DNA of 64,000 nucleotides, taken from positions 1,984,001-2,048,000 of the forward strand of contig OZ244596.1 in NCBI GenBank assembly GCA_965218235.1, read 5' to 3'. Shown here one piece after another: positions 9,282-18,310 of the stretch. The position numbers and the translations under genes were made by a program. Origin of the DNA: CADCWK01 sp965218235 (GTDB lineage Bacteria > Chloroflexota > Chloroflexia > Thermomicrobiales > UBA6265). The stretch's first letter is position 1, and each line of letters begins with the position of its first letter. The notes under the pieces were generated by a model that saw nothing but the letters and a program-made list of their open reading frames with translations, was not told the DNA's origin and made no database searches.

Positions 9282-9770
9282 TCAGAGGGGTAGGGCGTCG
9301 CGGATCTCGTCCATCGGCGGAAGGATGTCGAGGAACTGGACCAGCAGGAGCACGCCGCCGGCCAGCAGCAGGATCCCCAGCGTCGCCGGTCCGGCTGCGC
9401 CGAGGCCGCGGAGGTAGCGGCCCGGTGGGATCCGGTCCGTCGTCGCGAGCAGGAACAGCAGCCAGGCGACCCCGACCAGGATGGCCCCCGCGATCTGGGT
9501 GGCGTCGAGGTTGAGGTTCCGCCAGGCGATCACGGACAGGTTGAGGATGGCGAGCAGCAGGGCGACGAGCAGCAGGAGGGCGACGACTGCCCAGCCCCGC
9601 TGACCGCTGCGGGCCGGCATCGCGGTCCGGCCAAGGCGGCGTTGATGCGGCCAGGCCCCCTCGACCGCCGTCTCGACCGCCTGCAGCGTCAGGACCGTCG
9701 CGAGCGCGAGCCCGATCAGGGCCCAGACGCGGAGGTCGATCGAGGAGAAGAAGTCGCCGATTGCGTTCAT
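9282..9770 (-). CDS. Hypothetical four-TM membrane protein
   Basis: A 162-residue protein with about four hydrophobic segments: one after SSIDLRVWALIGLALATVL, a long one in VVALLLLVALLLAILNLSVI, one in GAILVGVAWLLFLLA, and a last one in TLGILLLAGGVLLLVQFLDIL. It ends PPMDEIRDALPL. No catalytic or binding motif is visible and I do not recognise the family. It follows the aminotransferase gene on the same strand after 79 bases and may be co-transcribed with it. Confidence 0.72.
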   Translation of the reverse strand: MNAIGDFFSSIDLRVWALIGLALATVLTLQAVETAVEGAWPHQRRLGRTAMPARSGQRGWAVVALLLLVALLLAILNLSVIAWRNLNLDATQIAGAILVGVAWLLFLLATTDRIPPGRYLRGLGAAGPATLGILLLAGGVLLLVQFLDILPPMDEIRDALPL

Positions 9771-9849
9771 AGGCGTTCAGAGTACCCAGGATGTCGAGAC
9801 GATCGCGTCAACCCGGCCGGCACGGTCCGCACCGCTGGCCGAGGTGATC

Positions 9850-11115
9850 CTAGCGGTCGGCGGCTCCGACGGCCAGTCTGGCCGCGATCGTTGTCGTCAG
9901 GCGACGGGCCGCCTCGTCCAGCTGATCCTCGGCCACGCGGGAGAAACTCAGGCGCAGTCCGGGGTCCGGCCGGCTGTCGGGGTAGAACCAGCCGCCCGGC
10001 AGGAACAGCACCCCCTGGTCGGCCGCGTCGGCCATCAGGTCGGTGGCTTCCAGGTCGCCGGGCAGGTCCAGCCAGAGGAAGAAGCCGCCGCCGGGCCGCT
10101 CGACCCGGACGCCGGCCGGCAGATCATTCCCGAGCGCCGCGAGCAGGTGATCGCGGCGCCGCCGATACTGACCCCGCAGCCAGGCGACGTGGTCGTCGAG
10201 GAAGCCATCGACGGCCATGGCGACGATCCGCTGCGACATCAGGTCGCCGTGGACGTCGTTGACCTCGCGGGCATTGACCATTAGGGTCGCGAGGTCGGGC
10301 GGGACGACCATCCAGCCCATCCGCAGCGCCGGGGCGAGGGTCTTCGAGAACGTACCCAGCGAGATCACGTCGGCGTCCCGCGCCCGGAGCGACCGGGGCG
10401 GCGCCTCGTCGAAATACAGCTCGCCGTACGGGTCGTCCTCGACGATCACCATCCCGTGGCGGCGGGCGAGCCGGACGAGGGCGTCGCGGCGGTCGTCGCT
10501 CATCAGCCTGCCGGTCGGGTTCTGGAAGGTCGGAACGCTGTAGAGCAGCCTCGGAGCGGACAGGCCCTGAGCGGCCCGGTCGGTCAGCATCGATTCCAGC
10601 GCATCAGTGTCGAGCCCGTGCTCGTCCATCGGGGCGACGAGGTACGTCGCTCCGAAGGAATCGAATACCTGAAGCGCACCGATGTAGGTCGGCCCTTCGA
10701 CGACGACCATGTCGCCGGGATCGACGAAGACGCGAGCGACGAGATCGATGCCCTGCTGGCTGCCGGTCGTCAGGACGATCTCGTCTGGTCCGGAAACGAT
10801 CGAGCGCTCCCGGAGCCACCCGGCCAGCCATTCGCGAAGCGGGTCGTACCCGGCCGCGCCAGCGTACCCCCAGGCATTCGTGTCACCCCAGACCCGGCCC
10901 GCGGACTCGGCCAGCCGGGCGACGGGCACCAGGTCCTCGTTCGGTGCGCCGCTGCTGAGCGAGATCGGCGCGGGGTGCCGGCCAATGAGGTTGGCCGGCA
11001 CGGACCACGGCGATTCGTGGAAATCGGCGGAGCGGTCAGCCAGCTGAAAACGGCCGATTCCGCTCGTCGTGGCCGATTCGCGGTCGTTCAGACCGGGGAG
11101 GCGAGCGCTGTCCAT
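9850..11115 (-). CDS. PLP-dependent aminotransferase, LysN/2-aminoadipate aminotransferase-like
   Basis: Fold-type I, class I/II aminotransferase (421 aa) resembling LysN of the alpha-aminoadipate pathway, which converts 2-oxoadipate to 2-aminoadipate and often also uses kynurenine or branched-chain substrates. Visible family features are TTGSQQGIDLVARVF (phosphate-binding loop), VPTFQNPTGRLMSDDRR, VEDDPYGELYFD (PLP-pairing Asp and Tyr) and LGTFSKTLAPALRMGWM, whose SK lysine binds PLP. There is no GntR DNA-binding domain, so it is not a MocR regulator. The start at 11115 has GAGAGG 5 bases upstream. Proximity to lysZ, lysY, lysX, lysK and lysW supports a role in that pathway, but relatives are promiscuous. 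Confidence 0.85.
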   Translation of the reverse strand: MDSARLPGLNDRESATTSGIGRFQLADRSADFHESPWSVPANLIGRHPAPISLSSGAPNEDLVPVARLAESAGRVWGDTNAWGYAGAAGYDPLREWLAGWLRERSIVSGPDEIVLTTGSQQGIDLVARVFVDPGDMVVVEGPTYIGALQVFDSFGATYLVAPMDEHGLDTDALESMLTDRAAQGLSAPRLLYSVPTFQNPTGRLMSDDRRDALVRLARRHGMVIVEDDPYGELYFDEAPPRSLRARDADVISLGTFSKTLAPALRMGWMVVPPDLATLMVNAREVNDVHGDLMSQRIVAMAVDGFLDDHVAWLRGQYRRRRDHLLAALGNDLPAGVRVERPGGGFFLWLDLPGDLEATDLMADAADQGVLFLPGGWFYPDSRPDPGLRLSFSRVAEDQLDEAARRLTTTIAARLAVGAADR

Positions 11116-11467
11116 GGGTGCCTCTCGGTCGAATGAGCCGTGGCGGAACCGTTGGAAAATTCCCGGCATGGTACGGCCCGAAAAGCCTTCAGGTCAATGG
11201 ACGGGACGACCAACCCAGCCCCTCTCGCCTCTTGACGGAACATTTCCGACAATGGACGGACGGAGAGAGTGCGCACGATGTCAACTTGCCCCTTGCCCCT
11301 TGTTTCCTTGTCCCCTTGTCACGCAACAGGCCCTCGTGTACGATCGTTGAATCGTACGTACACCACCCGCAGTTCCCCGAATGGCGCTCGCCACCGCCGT
11401 CTGTGCCTTTTCGGGACGAAGCCCTGGGTTGCCTGTCGGCTACTCACCGGCGATGGAGATGTCGCGC
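11116..11467. other. Intergenic region with CCTTG-rich pyrimidine tract
   Basis: This 352-base divergent spacer holds no supported gene. At 11285-11320 four imperfect copies of a CCCCTTG unit occur in a row, a pyrimidine-rich tract unlike the surrounding sequence. The stretch 11335-11360 is locally AT-richer and may hold a promoter for one or both flanking genes; no clear -35/-10 pair could be assigned. Confidence 0.45.
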
Positions 11468-12010
11468 ATGAGAGACATGAGCGTGTTGTTGGAGACGCCC
11501 CGGATGGTCGCTGAACCTGCGGTTCGCACGCCCAGGGTGATCGCTCCACACGTCCCGGTCGCGCGGGACGTCATTGCCCTCTACGCGGCCCGCGTGGCCA
11601 GCACCGGTGCCGATGTTCTGCCCGCCCTGCGGAACCGACGGGCGAGCTTCCCGACCACGTCCGAGCCAGTGATCGGTTACCTCGCCGCGTCGATGCCGAA
11701 GCTCGGCTGCCCGGTCCCGGTCGGTCGTGGCACCGCGACGCACCGGCAGGCGCTCGACGCGCTGGCCGCGTCGAAGTGGGCAATGCAGCCCGGCTGGCTG
11801 CCGGAGCCGGAGCGGGTCCGGGTCACGCGGGCCGGTGGCGGCATCGGTCGGCCCCGTTCCGGCCGGCCGGTTATGGCCCATTCCGCGTCCCGGCCGAGCC
11901 TCACCGGCCGGTTGTCAGCTGCCTTCGCCGCCTTCGCCCGTCCTGCCGCTCAGCCGCAACTCGATGCCTATGAGTCCGGCCCGACGCGTCTGGATCCGCA
12001 ACTGGCGTAG
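11468..12010 (+). CDS. Hypothetical protein
   Basis: A 180-residue reading frame with no recognised family. The ATG at 11468 has GGAG 9 bases upstream. The protein has an alpha-helical stretch (ARDVIALYAARVASTGADVL) and a mid region with TATHRQALDALAASKWAMQ, and an Ala/Pro-rich C-terminus. Third positions are G/C-rich as in real genes, but antisense frames here are also open, so coding is not certain. It stands alone between the aminotransferase and lysZ. Confidence 0.42.
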   Translation: MRDMSVLLETPRMVAEPAVRTPRVIAPHVPVARDVIALYAARVASTGADVLPALRNRRASFPTTSEPVIGYLAASMPKLGCPVPVGRGTATHRQALDALAASKWAMQPGWLPEPERVRVTRAGGGIGRPRSGRPVMAHSASRPSLTGRLSAAFAAFARPAAQPQLDAYESGPTRLDPQLA

Positions 12011-12172
12011 CGTTGGAGCGACGAGCGCCCAGCGAAGTTCGGCCGGCGACGTCCGGTTGTCCTCGGACAGGACCATCTGACGACGGTACCTGGCGACGCC
12101 GCAGCGAAGCGAGCAACGCCAGCGCAACCCGTGCCGTGTCCCTACGACGACGTTGCCGGCACCCGCCCGCGG

Positions 12173-13015
12173 TCAGAACTGTGACGGGGCACTCGTCGCC
12201 GCTCGCCGGACGACGGTGCCCTCGCCACGAAGCGCCCGCGTGACCGGTTGTTCGGCCCGGGCATCGCTGAAGACGACCTCGCCGACGCCGTGTTCGATCG
12301 CGCCGAGGGCGGCCTCGACCTTGACGACCATCCGGCCGGAGGCCGCCGCGAGCGCGGATTCGGGGTCGGCGGCGTCAATCTCCCGGATGAGGCTGCTCTC
12401 GTCCCGGACATCCTGGAGGAGACCGGGTGTGTCGGAGAAGAACAGCAGCGCTTCGGCGCCGAGCTCCGCCGCCAGGGCCACCGCGAGCTTGTCGCCGTCA
12501 ACGTTGATCGGGACACCGTCCTCGCCGAGGGCCGGCGGGGTCAGGACGGGAAGGTAACCGCTGCCGAGCAAGATCCGGATCAGCCGGACGTCGACCTGGC
12601 CGATCGTGCCGGCGTGGTCGTCCCGGAAGATCCTCGCTTTGCCGTCGACCGTCCCGCGGAGGACGGGCTTGCGCCGCCCGGTCGCGATCCCGCCGTCGAG
12701 TGCGCTGAGCCCGACGGCGTTGACGCCGGCCGCCCGCATGATCCCGACGAGGGTCTTGTTGATCTTGCCGCAGTACGTCATCAACATCGCGTCCATCGTC
12801 GCCGCGTCGGTGTAGCGCGAGACCCGGCCCGATGAGGAGGTGACCATGACCGGCGGCAGGTCGAGCTGGCGGCTGAGCTGGCTGAAGGCGGCGTTGGCCC
12901 CGTGGATGACGATGGCGGTCCGCCCCTCGTCCAGCAGGCCTCTGAGGTCCGACGCGAAGTTGCGGAAGGCGTGTTCCCCGATGGCCACACCGCCGCCGAT
13001 CTTGATGATGATCAC
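12173..13015 (-). CDS. lysZ: [LysW]-aminoadipate/glutamate kinase
   Basis: Amino-acid kinase (280 aa) of the LysZ branch of the N-acetylglutamate kinase family. It phosphorylates the side-chain carboxylate of aminoadipate (or glutamate) attached to the C-terminus of LysW. Features are the N-terminal IIIKIGGG phosphate loop, IHGANAAF, the LysZ-type YCGKINKTLVG, GLSALDGGIATGRRK, YLPVLTPPALGEDGVPINVDGDK and the C-terminal GEGTVVRR. The length matches LysZ rather than the hexameric arginine-sensitive NAGK, which carries an extra N-terminal helix. The start is GTG at 13015 with GGGAG upstream. It is separated from the rest of the lys/arg genes by two small unrelated genes. Confidence 0.9.
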   Translation of the reverse strand: MIIIKIGGGVAIGEHAFRNFASDLRGLLDEGRTAIVIHGANAAFSQLSRQLDLPPVMVTSSSGRVSRYTDAATMDAMLMTYCGKINKTLVGIMRAAGVNAVGLSALDGGIATGRRKPVLRGTVDGKARIFRDDHAGTIGQVDVRLIRILLGSGYLPVLTPPALGEDGVPINVDGDKLAVALAAELGAEALLFFSDTPGLLQDVRDESSLIREIDAADPESALAAASGRMVVKVEAALGAIEHGVGEVVFSDARAEQPVTRALRGEGTVVRRAATSAPSQF

Positions 13016-13214
13016 GTCCTGCTCCCTGGGTCGTCACCGGTCTGACGGGTCATTGCGTCCTGTGGCAGGCAAGCATACCGGTCGGTCAGTCGCCTGACAG
13101 GTCAGGGAAAGGTTCGTCGGTCGTGACGACGTCTGTGCGAAGATCACGGCTTGCCCGGAACCGGGCTCCTGCCGCGTCGCTCCCGTTCGCTGATCGCCCA
13201 ATCCAGGGAGCCGT

Positions 13215-13925
13215 GTGGAACCTGTTGCCCCGTTCATGACCGAGCCACCGGACCACGGGAAGATCCTGCCGCCGCTATGGCTGGCGACCTTCCTGTCCGC
13301 GCTGCTCGTCATCCCCTGCACGTCGATCGCTATCCTCTTCATACTCCAGATCGAGGTCCTGTCCGACCCGTTACCACGCCGGCTGATCGCCTCGGCGGCG
13401 GCGTGCCTGGCACCGGTCGTCCTGTTCCTGCTGCGGCTGGTCGAGGATTTGATCGCCGGCGGTCGACGAGTCAGCCCGGCGTGGTTCTGGCCTGTTTGGC
13501 TGCTCGCCACGGTCGTCCTTGTCGCCGTTCCGATCGCCGCGCGGCTCGGTCTGGGAACGCGCCCGTCGACGTCCGGCGTCGCGCGTGGCGTCCGCGACCT
13601 GCGCGTTCCGCCGGCTGGCGACCTGCTTCTCGCTTTTTCGATCGGGATCGGCGTCGCGGTGCTCTTCGCCATCGCCGGGCTCATCGTCGCTCGTCTGGGC
13701 ACGACGGCGACCGTGCTGGCCGCGCTTGCCGCCACGGGGATCGGCTTCGCGACGGTTCCCGTCACGTTCGTCGGGCTGGCGCTCACCTACGACATCGTCA
13801 TCGGACCGGGCGATGACCCACTGGCCGACACCGCGCAGACCCTCTCGATCGTCTGGTTCGTGGCAGCCCCGATGGCTGGTCTGCTCACCGGCTGGACGGC
13901 GTGGTGGGTTCGTCGACTGCGATGA
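13215..13925 (+). CDS. Hypothetical multi-pass membrane protein
   Basis: A 236-residue protein with about six hydrophobic segments (LATFLSALLVIPCTSIAILF, AACLAPVVLFLLRLV, FWPVWLLATVVLVAVPIAA, LLAFSIGIGVAVLFAIAGLIV, GIGFATVPVTFVGLALTY, LSIVWFVAAPMAGLLTGWTA). No domain recognised. The GTG at 13215 has GGGAG 5 bases upstream, whereas the ATG at 13236 has no ribosome-binding site. It stands alone, divergent from lysZ. Confidence 0.72.
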   Translation: MEPVAPFMTEPPDHGKILPPLWLATFLSALLVIPCTSIAILFILQIEVLSDPLPRRLIASAAACLAPVVLFLLRLVEDLIAGGRRVSPAWFWPVWLLATVVLVAVPIAARLGLGTRPSTSGVARGVRDLRVPPAGDLLLAFSIGIGVAVLFAIAGLIVARLGTTATVLAALAATGIGFATVPVTFVGLALTYDIVIGPGDDPLADTAQTLSIVWFVAAPMAGLLTGWTAWWVRRLR

Positions 13926-14401
13926 ACTGGCGATGGCTGTGATGAGGTTCCGCGTGCTCTCCGGTGACAGCCAGCGCTACCGGGGAGACGTCCCGCGCCG
14001 TAACGCCCGGTAGCCCTCGTGCGTTTCAACAGGCAACATGACAGGCGTTCGATCGCGGTCTCAGTGACCGATGAGGGGGCCGCGGAGGATCGCCGAACGA
14101 ACGGGACGGAGCGACCGACCGGCTTCCGAAGCCGCCGATCGTGCTGGAAGTCCTCTTGAGGTGGCCGGGAATCCTCTCGGCTTTGTCGATGGTGCTGGCT
14201 GTTGCGGTGCCATAAGTCACCATCGCCGGCGGTCGCGGTCGCGGTCGCGGTCGCGGTCGCGGTCCTGGCCGGTGCGAGCGGTGGGCGGAGGAGCGCCGGC
14301 CAGGACCGATGAGACGGTGGGCCATGGACGATATGGTCTCGGGACTCCTCCCAGCTTCCACTCGTCGATTGACCGCTCGAACGACGGATCGAAAGACGAG
14401 A
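13926..14401. other. Intergenic region with GGTCGC tandem hexamer
   Basis: No gene is supported in these 476 bases. A tandem run of the hexamer GGTCGC, five full units and a partial sixth, lies at 14231-14264. The rest shows no recognised element. Confidence 0.6.
14231..14264 (+). repeat. GGTCGC hexanucleotide microsatellite (about 5.7 units)
   Basis: Five perfect head-to-tail copies of GGTCGC followed by GGTC, in non-coding sequence. Such a tract could vary in copy number by slippage; because it is not inside a gene no phase-variable product is implied. Confidence 0.9.
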
Positions 14402-14641
14402 TCAGCCCTTGCTACCGCCCATCACCGAGCGCATCGCGGCGATGGCCGCGTCGATCGTGTCGCCGCTGGCCGACTGGACCTCGCCGTGCGACCAGCTCTC
14501 GGTTTCCTGGGCCGAGATGCTGAACCGCCCGGCGCTCTGGTCGTCGTTCGACGTCCACGTGAACTGGTAACCGGGGAACTCATCGGAGAGCGCCGTGACG
14601 CGGGCGGCGATGTCGTCCTGGGTCTGGTTCTGGTCGGTCAT
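14402..14641 (-). CDS. Small hypothetical protein (79 aa)
   Basis: A small acidic, soluble protein with no signal peptide. It has an amphipathic N-terminal helix (DIAARVTALSDEFPGYQF), a middle strand pair (FTWTSND and GRFSISAQE), and a C-terminal helix (TIDAAIAAMRSVMGG). The start at 14641 has an AAAGG site about 9 bases upstream. I do not recognise the family. It lies just downstream (leftward) of lysY, 75 bases after its stop, and may share its transcript. Confidence 0.68.
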   Translation of the reverse strand: MTDQNQTQDDIAARVTALSDEFPGYQFTWTSNDDQSAGRFSISAQETESWSHGEVQSASGDTIDAAIAAMRSVMGGSKG

Positions 14642-14716
14642 GCTGGTGCCTTTCGTTACGTGCCGGAAGTCGCTCCCGTAGTTGTCTCACATCCGTTGCC
14701 ACAGTGCCGGCTGGTT

Positions 14717-15760
14717 CTAGATCGGGTGCAGCCCGGTGAACTCCAGGCCGGTCTCTTCGGGGAAGCCGCAGCGGACGTTCATGCACTGGACGCTCTGCCC
14801 GGACGCGCCCTTCATCAGGTTGTCGGTCGCCGCCATCACGACAAGGCGGTTGCTGTGCGGGTCGCGCTCGAAGCCGACGTCGCAGAAGTTGCTACCGGAG
14901 AGCAGCTTCGGCTCCGGGTAGCGGTAGACGCCGCTCGCCTCCTTGACCAGTCGTATGAACGGCTCGTCCCGGAAGGCCGGCCGGTAGATCCCCCAGATGT
15001 CCCGGTCGGTCAGCGGCTCCTTCAGGGTGACGTGCGATGTCGCGAGGATGCCGCGGACGGCCTCGATCGAGGTCGCCGAGAAGCTGACCGGCGGTGCGAC
15101 CCCGTCGACCGTCAGCTCCTGGATGATCTCGGCCGAGTGGCGGTGGCCGGTGGGTTTGAAGGAGCGCATCGCCCCGCTGCGTTCCGGGTGGTGGGAGGCG
15201 AGGCTTGGCTCCCCGCCGGAGCCGGACGAGCCCGTCTTGGCCTCGATGAAGACCGGGATCGACGTGTCGACGACGCCGGCGCGGTAGAGTGGGTAGAGCC
15301 CCAGGATCGAGGTCGTTGCCATGCAGCCGGCGCAGGCGATCCGGTCCGCGTGGGCGATCTCAGCCCGGTGCAGCTCCGGGATACCGACGACGAACCGGGC
15401 GATATCATCCGGGGCGGGGTGGGCGTGACCGTACCAGGTGACATAATCGCCGGGGTTGCGCAGGCGGTAGTCGGCGCTGAGGTCGATGATGACCTTCGCC
15501 TTGTCCTGGAGCTCCGGCATCTTTTGCATGGCGACGCCGTGGGGCAGGGCCAGGAACAGGACGTCGCACCGCTCCAGGGCGCTGGACGGGCTGAACTTGA
15601 GTTCGGTTCGCTTTCGCAGGTTCGGGTGGACGAGCCGAACGAACTTGCCGGCGTACCGCTCCGATGTGACCTGCCTGATGGTGGCTTCCGGGTGGCCGAG
15701 GAGCAGCCGGATCAGCTCGCCGCCAGCGTAGCCGGACCCGCCGATGATCGAAACGTCCAT
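14717..15760 (-). CDS. lysY: [LysW]-aminoadipyl/glutamyl phosphate reductase (ArgC/LysY family)
   Basis: NADPH-dependent reductase (347 aa) that converts the acyl phosphate made by LysZ into the semialdehyde on LysW. The N-terminal dinucleotide motif is SIIGGSGYAGGEL; the catalytic cysteine is in ACAGCMATTSILGLYPL (around residue 147-150); the segment SGGEPSLASHHPER and HRHSAEI contain the family histidine region; the C-terminus has ATDNLMKGASGQSVQ. The start at 15760 gives the normal N-terminus; an AAGGAG lies about 12 bases upstream, slightly far. The Ser/Gly-rich insert before SHHPER resembles LysY more than E. coli ArgC. Whether glutamate or aminoadipate is the natural substrate cannot be read from sequence alone. 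Confidence 0.9.
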   Translation of the reverse strand: MDVSIIGGSGYAGGELIRLLLGHPEATIRQVTSERYAGKFVRLVHPNLRKRTELKFSPSSALERCDVLFLALPHGVAMQKMPELQDKAKVIIDLSADYRLRNPGDYVTWYGHAHPAPDDIARFVVGIPELHRAEIAHADRIACAGCMATTSILGLYPLYRAGVVDTSIPVFIEAKTGSSGSGGEPSLASHHPERSGAMRSFKPTGHRHSAEIIQELTVDGVAPPVSFSATSIEAVRGILATSHVTLKEPLTDRDIWGIYRPAFRDEPFIRLVKEASGVYRYPEPKLLSGSNFCDVGFERDPHSNRLVVMAATDNLMKGASGQSVQCMNVRCGFPEETGLEFTGLHPI

Positions 15761-15926
15761 GAGATGCTGGTTCTCCTTGTATCGTAGGGATGGTCGCACG
15801 TCGGGTACTGTTGCCGGATCGAACCGTTGCCAACCGATGCTGACGGACTGGTCGTGCCAGCAGGGATCTCAGACGCGACGTTGGAGATTGTCCCGCGCCA
15901 GCCGGCGAATGGAAGGTAACCGACCG

Positions 15927-16574
15927 ATGTCCGGACCTGAGCTCCTCGCGATCGTCCTGGGATACGGGCTGGGGTCGATCCCGGTCGGGTACCTGCTCGT
16001 TCGCCTCCGGACCGGGCGGGACCTGCGCCAGGCCGGTAGCGGTAGCACCGGAGCGACCAACGTCGCTCGCCTCCTCGGCCGGCCGGGGTTCGTTGTCGTC
16101 TTCGTCGTCGATCTGCTCAAGGGCGTCGCGGCCGTCCTGCTGGCCGCATCCCTGACCGATGCCCGCTGGGCGGTCGCCGGAACCGCGATCGCCACGACCG
16201 CCGGCCACATCTGGCCGGTCTGGCTCGGTTTCCGGGGTGGGAAGGGGTTGGCGACGGCGTTCGGCTCCTGCCTGGCCTTCAGCCCGCTCGTCGGTGTCCT
16301 GACACTGGCGACCCTGATCGCCCTGCTGCCGTTCCTGCGGCCAACGATGGTGCCGCTGGTCGCGGCCGTGGCGCTGGCGCCAATGTATGCACTGATGGTC
16401 GACCGCGAGGGGACCGCCGGCGTGCTTCTGCTGGCGATCCTGATCCTGGTCGGCCACCGGTCCAACCTCGGGGCTGTCCTGCCCGGTGGAGCCGACCATG
16501 ACCGTGTCTCGATTCGCTGGCCGGGACGGGCGACGGCAGATGGCATCGACGTGACGAGAGGGAGGACGCGATGA
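15927..16574 (+). CDS. plsY: Glycerol-3-phosphate acyltransferase PlsY
   Basis: Integral membrane enzyme (215 aa) that transfers an acyl group from acyl-phosphate to glycerol-3-phosphate, the first step of phospholipid synthesis. The three conserved loops are visible: GSIPVGYLLVR with the following AGSGSTGATNVAR (motif 1-2) and LGFRGGKGLATAFG (motif 3). About five to six membrane segments, length normal for the family. GGAAGG lies 10 bases before the ATG at 15927. The stop overlaps the next gene by 4 bases (ATGA), so the two are translationally coupled although their functions differ. Confidence 0.95.
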   Translation: MSGPELLAIVLGYGLGSIPVGYLLVRLRTGRDLRQAGSGSTGATNVARLLGRPGFVVVFVVDLLKGVAAVLLAASLTDARWAVAGTAIATTAGHIWPVWLGFRGGKGLATAFGSCLAFSPLVGVLTLATLIALLPFLRPTMVPLVAAVALAPMYALMVDREGTAGVLLLAILILVGHRSNLGAVLPGGADHDRVSIRWPGRATADGIDVTRGRTR

Positions 16575-18256
16575 CCCCGCGAACGACGACCGGACCTCGC
16601 GAATCCGGACCGGCCTCGAACAGTGTCGATTTCCGGACGGCGTGGGAGCCCTGGGAGCGCGAGGCGATCGCCCGGCTCAATCACCGCACCTTCACCCTGG
16701 AGATCCCGCAGCACACCCCCTCTGAGGATGGCCGCCTGATCGACCGGTTCGACGACGAGAATACCTACCTGACGGCCTTCGCCGGCGACCAGCTCGTCGG
16801 GATGATGGCGATCCGGGCGCGACGGCCGTTCTCGCTCGACCTCAAGCTCGCCGATCTGGACCGCTTCCTGCCCGCCCATGCGTCGTGCTGCGAGATCCGT
16901 CTGCTCGTCGTCGACCCGGCCTGGCGAACCGGCCGGATCCTGATCGGGCTGATGGGCCTGCTGGACCGTCACTGTCGCCGCGAGGGCCACGACCTCGCGT
17001 TGATCTCCGGGACCGTCCAGCAGCTCAAGCTCTACCGGCACCTCGGATTCCAGCCGTTCGGACCGACCGTTGGGAGCGACGCGGCCCGCTTCCAACCCAT
17101 GTACCTGACCAGCCAGCGAGCCGACAGCATGGCGCGCCGCTTCCTCGACCCCGCTGGGCAGCCAACGACCGTCCTCCGGGCTGCGTCGCTGGGCTCGGAC
17201 GACGTGATCAACCTGCTGCCCGGACCGGTCGCGGTCCGGCCCGAGGTCTCGGCGGCGTTCGCCTTCGCCGCCGAGTCGCACCGGGCGCCGCGTTTCGTCG
17301 AGGCGATGACCGATGTCCGGGAGCGGCTCCGCGCCCTGACCGGCGCCCGCCACGTCGCGATCGTGGCCGGCTCCGGCACGCTGGCCAACGACGCCCTCGC
17401 CGGCCAGATCGGCCTGCTGGGTGGTCACGGCCTCGTGCTGGCCAACGGCGAGTTCGGCGAGCGGCTGGCTGGGCAGGCGGCACGGCAGCGGCTCGATCAC
17501 GGCGTTCACCGGGCCGACTGGGGCGCCGCCTTCGACTGGCCGGCGGTCGAGCGCGACCTCGCCGCCCTTCCCGAACCGCGCTGGCTCTGGGCGACGCACT
17601 GCGAGACCTCGACCGGCGTGCTCAATGACCTCGACGCCATGCGGGAGCTGGCCGAGCGCCACCGGGCACGGCTCTGCCTGGATGGCATCAGTTCGGTTGG
17701 CATGGTTCCGGTCGATCTGCATGGCGTCTGGCTCGCCTCCGCGACCAGTGGCAAGGCGCTCGGCGCTTATCCCGGTCTGGCGATCGTGCTGTCGTCCGAA
17801 GCGTTCCGCTCCGGTGAGCATCTTCCGGCGGTCCTCGACCTCGGCCGGCACCACCAGACCGCCGGGGTTCCGTTCACGCTTTCGTCCAACGGGCTCGCCG
17901 CTCTCGACGTCGCGCTCCGGACGATGACCGTCCCGGAACGCTTCGCGGTAATCCAGGACGCCAGTACGTTCCTCCGTCGACGGCTGGCCGAGCGTGGCGT
18001 CCCGGTGCTGGCCGATCCGGCGGTTGCGGCGCCCGGTGTGCTGACCATTCCGGTGTCGCGACCGATCTCCTCGGTGTCCGTCGGCGACCGGCTGCTCGAG
18101 AAGGACATCCTGGTCAGCTACCAGAGCGGGTATCTGATCGCCCGCAACTGGATCCAGCTCTGCCTGCTCGGGGACGAGCGCGGCTTCACGCCGGAACGTC
18201 TCGGCCCGGTGGCCGACCGGATCGCCGATGTGCTGGCCATGGCGGAACGATCCTGA
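16571..18256 (+). CDS. GNAT acyltransferase / class V aminotransferase fusion
   Basis: A 561-residue two-domain protein. Residues about 20-185 form a GNAT-like acyltransferase that recalls the FeeM-type N-acyl synthase layout (LNHRTFTLEIPQH, then CEIRLLVVDPAWRTGR as the acyl-CoA strand). Residues about 210-561 form a class V PLP aminotransferase of the serine-pyruvate/alanine-glyoxylate type: LLPGPVAV at 215, ESHRAP at 235, GSGTLAND near 278, DGISSVG at 371 with the PLP-pairing Asp, and the PLP lysine K395 in ATSGKALGAYPG. The start overlaps the plsY stop. It lies between lysY and lysX; no class III ArgD/LysJ aminotransferase occurs in the window, so the fused enzyme is a candidate for the transamination step, an inference only. 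Confidence 0.85.
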   Translation: MTPRTTTGPRESGPASNSVDFRTAWEPWEREAIARLNHRTFTLEIPQHTPSEDGRLIDRFDDENTYLTAFAGDQLVGMMAIRARRPFSLDLKLADLDRFLPAHASCCEIRLLVVDPAWRTGRILIGLMGLLDRHCRREGHDLALISGTVQQLKLYRHLGFQPFGPTVGSDAARFQPMYLTSQRADSMARRFLDPAGQPTTVLRAASLGSDDVINLLPGPVAVRPEVSAAFAFAAESHRAPRFVEAMTDVRERLRALTGARHVAIVAGSGTLANDALAGQIGLLGGHGLVLANGEFGERLAGQAARQRLDHGVHRADWGAAFDWPAVERDLAALPEPRWLWATHCETSTGVLNDLDAMRELAERHRARLCLDGISSVGMVPVDLHGVWLASATSGKALGAYPGLAIVLSSEAFRSGEHLPAVLDLGRHHQTAGVPFTLSSNGLAALDVALRTMTVPERFAVIQDASTFLRRRLAERGVPVLADPAVAAPGVLTIPVSRPISSVSVGDRLLEKDILVSYQSGYLIARNWIQLCLLGDERGFTPERLGPVADRIADVLAMAERS

Positions 18257-18310
18257 TAGCCGGTGGTTCGGACGATCGTCTTTACAACGTACCGCTCCGT
18301 GCGTCTCTGA

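Noticed and set aside
14227..14264. Tandem hexamer considered as part of a CRISPR-like array
   Set aside because: Units are 6 bases with no spacers; no cas genes nearby.
15869..17854. Antisense 661-codon frame opposite plsY and the fusion gene (similarly 582 codons at 19011-20759)
   Set aside because: High GC content leaves long frames open on the wrong strand; the sense frames carry conserved family motifs, the antisense ones are Arg/Gly/Asp-rich with no motifs.
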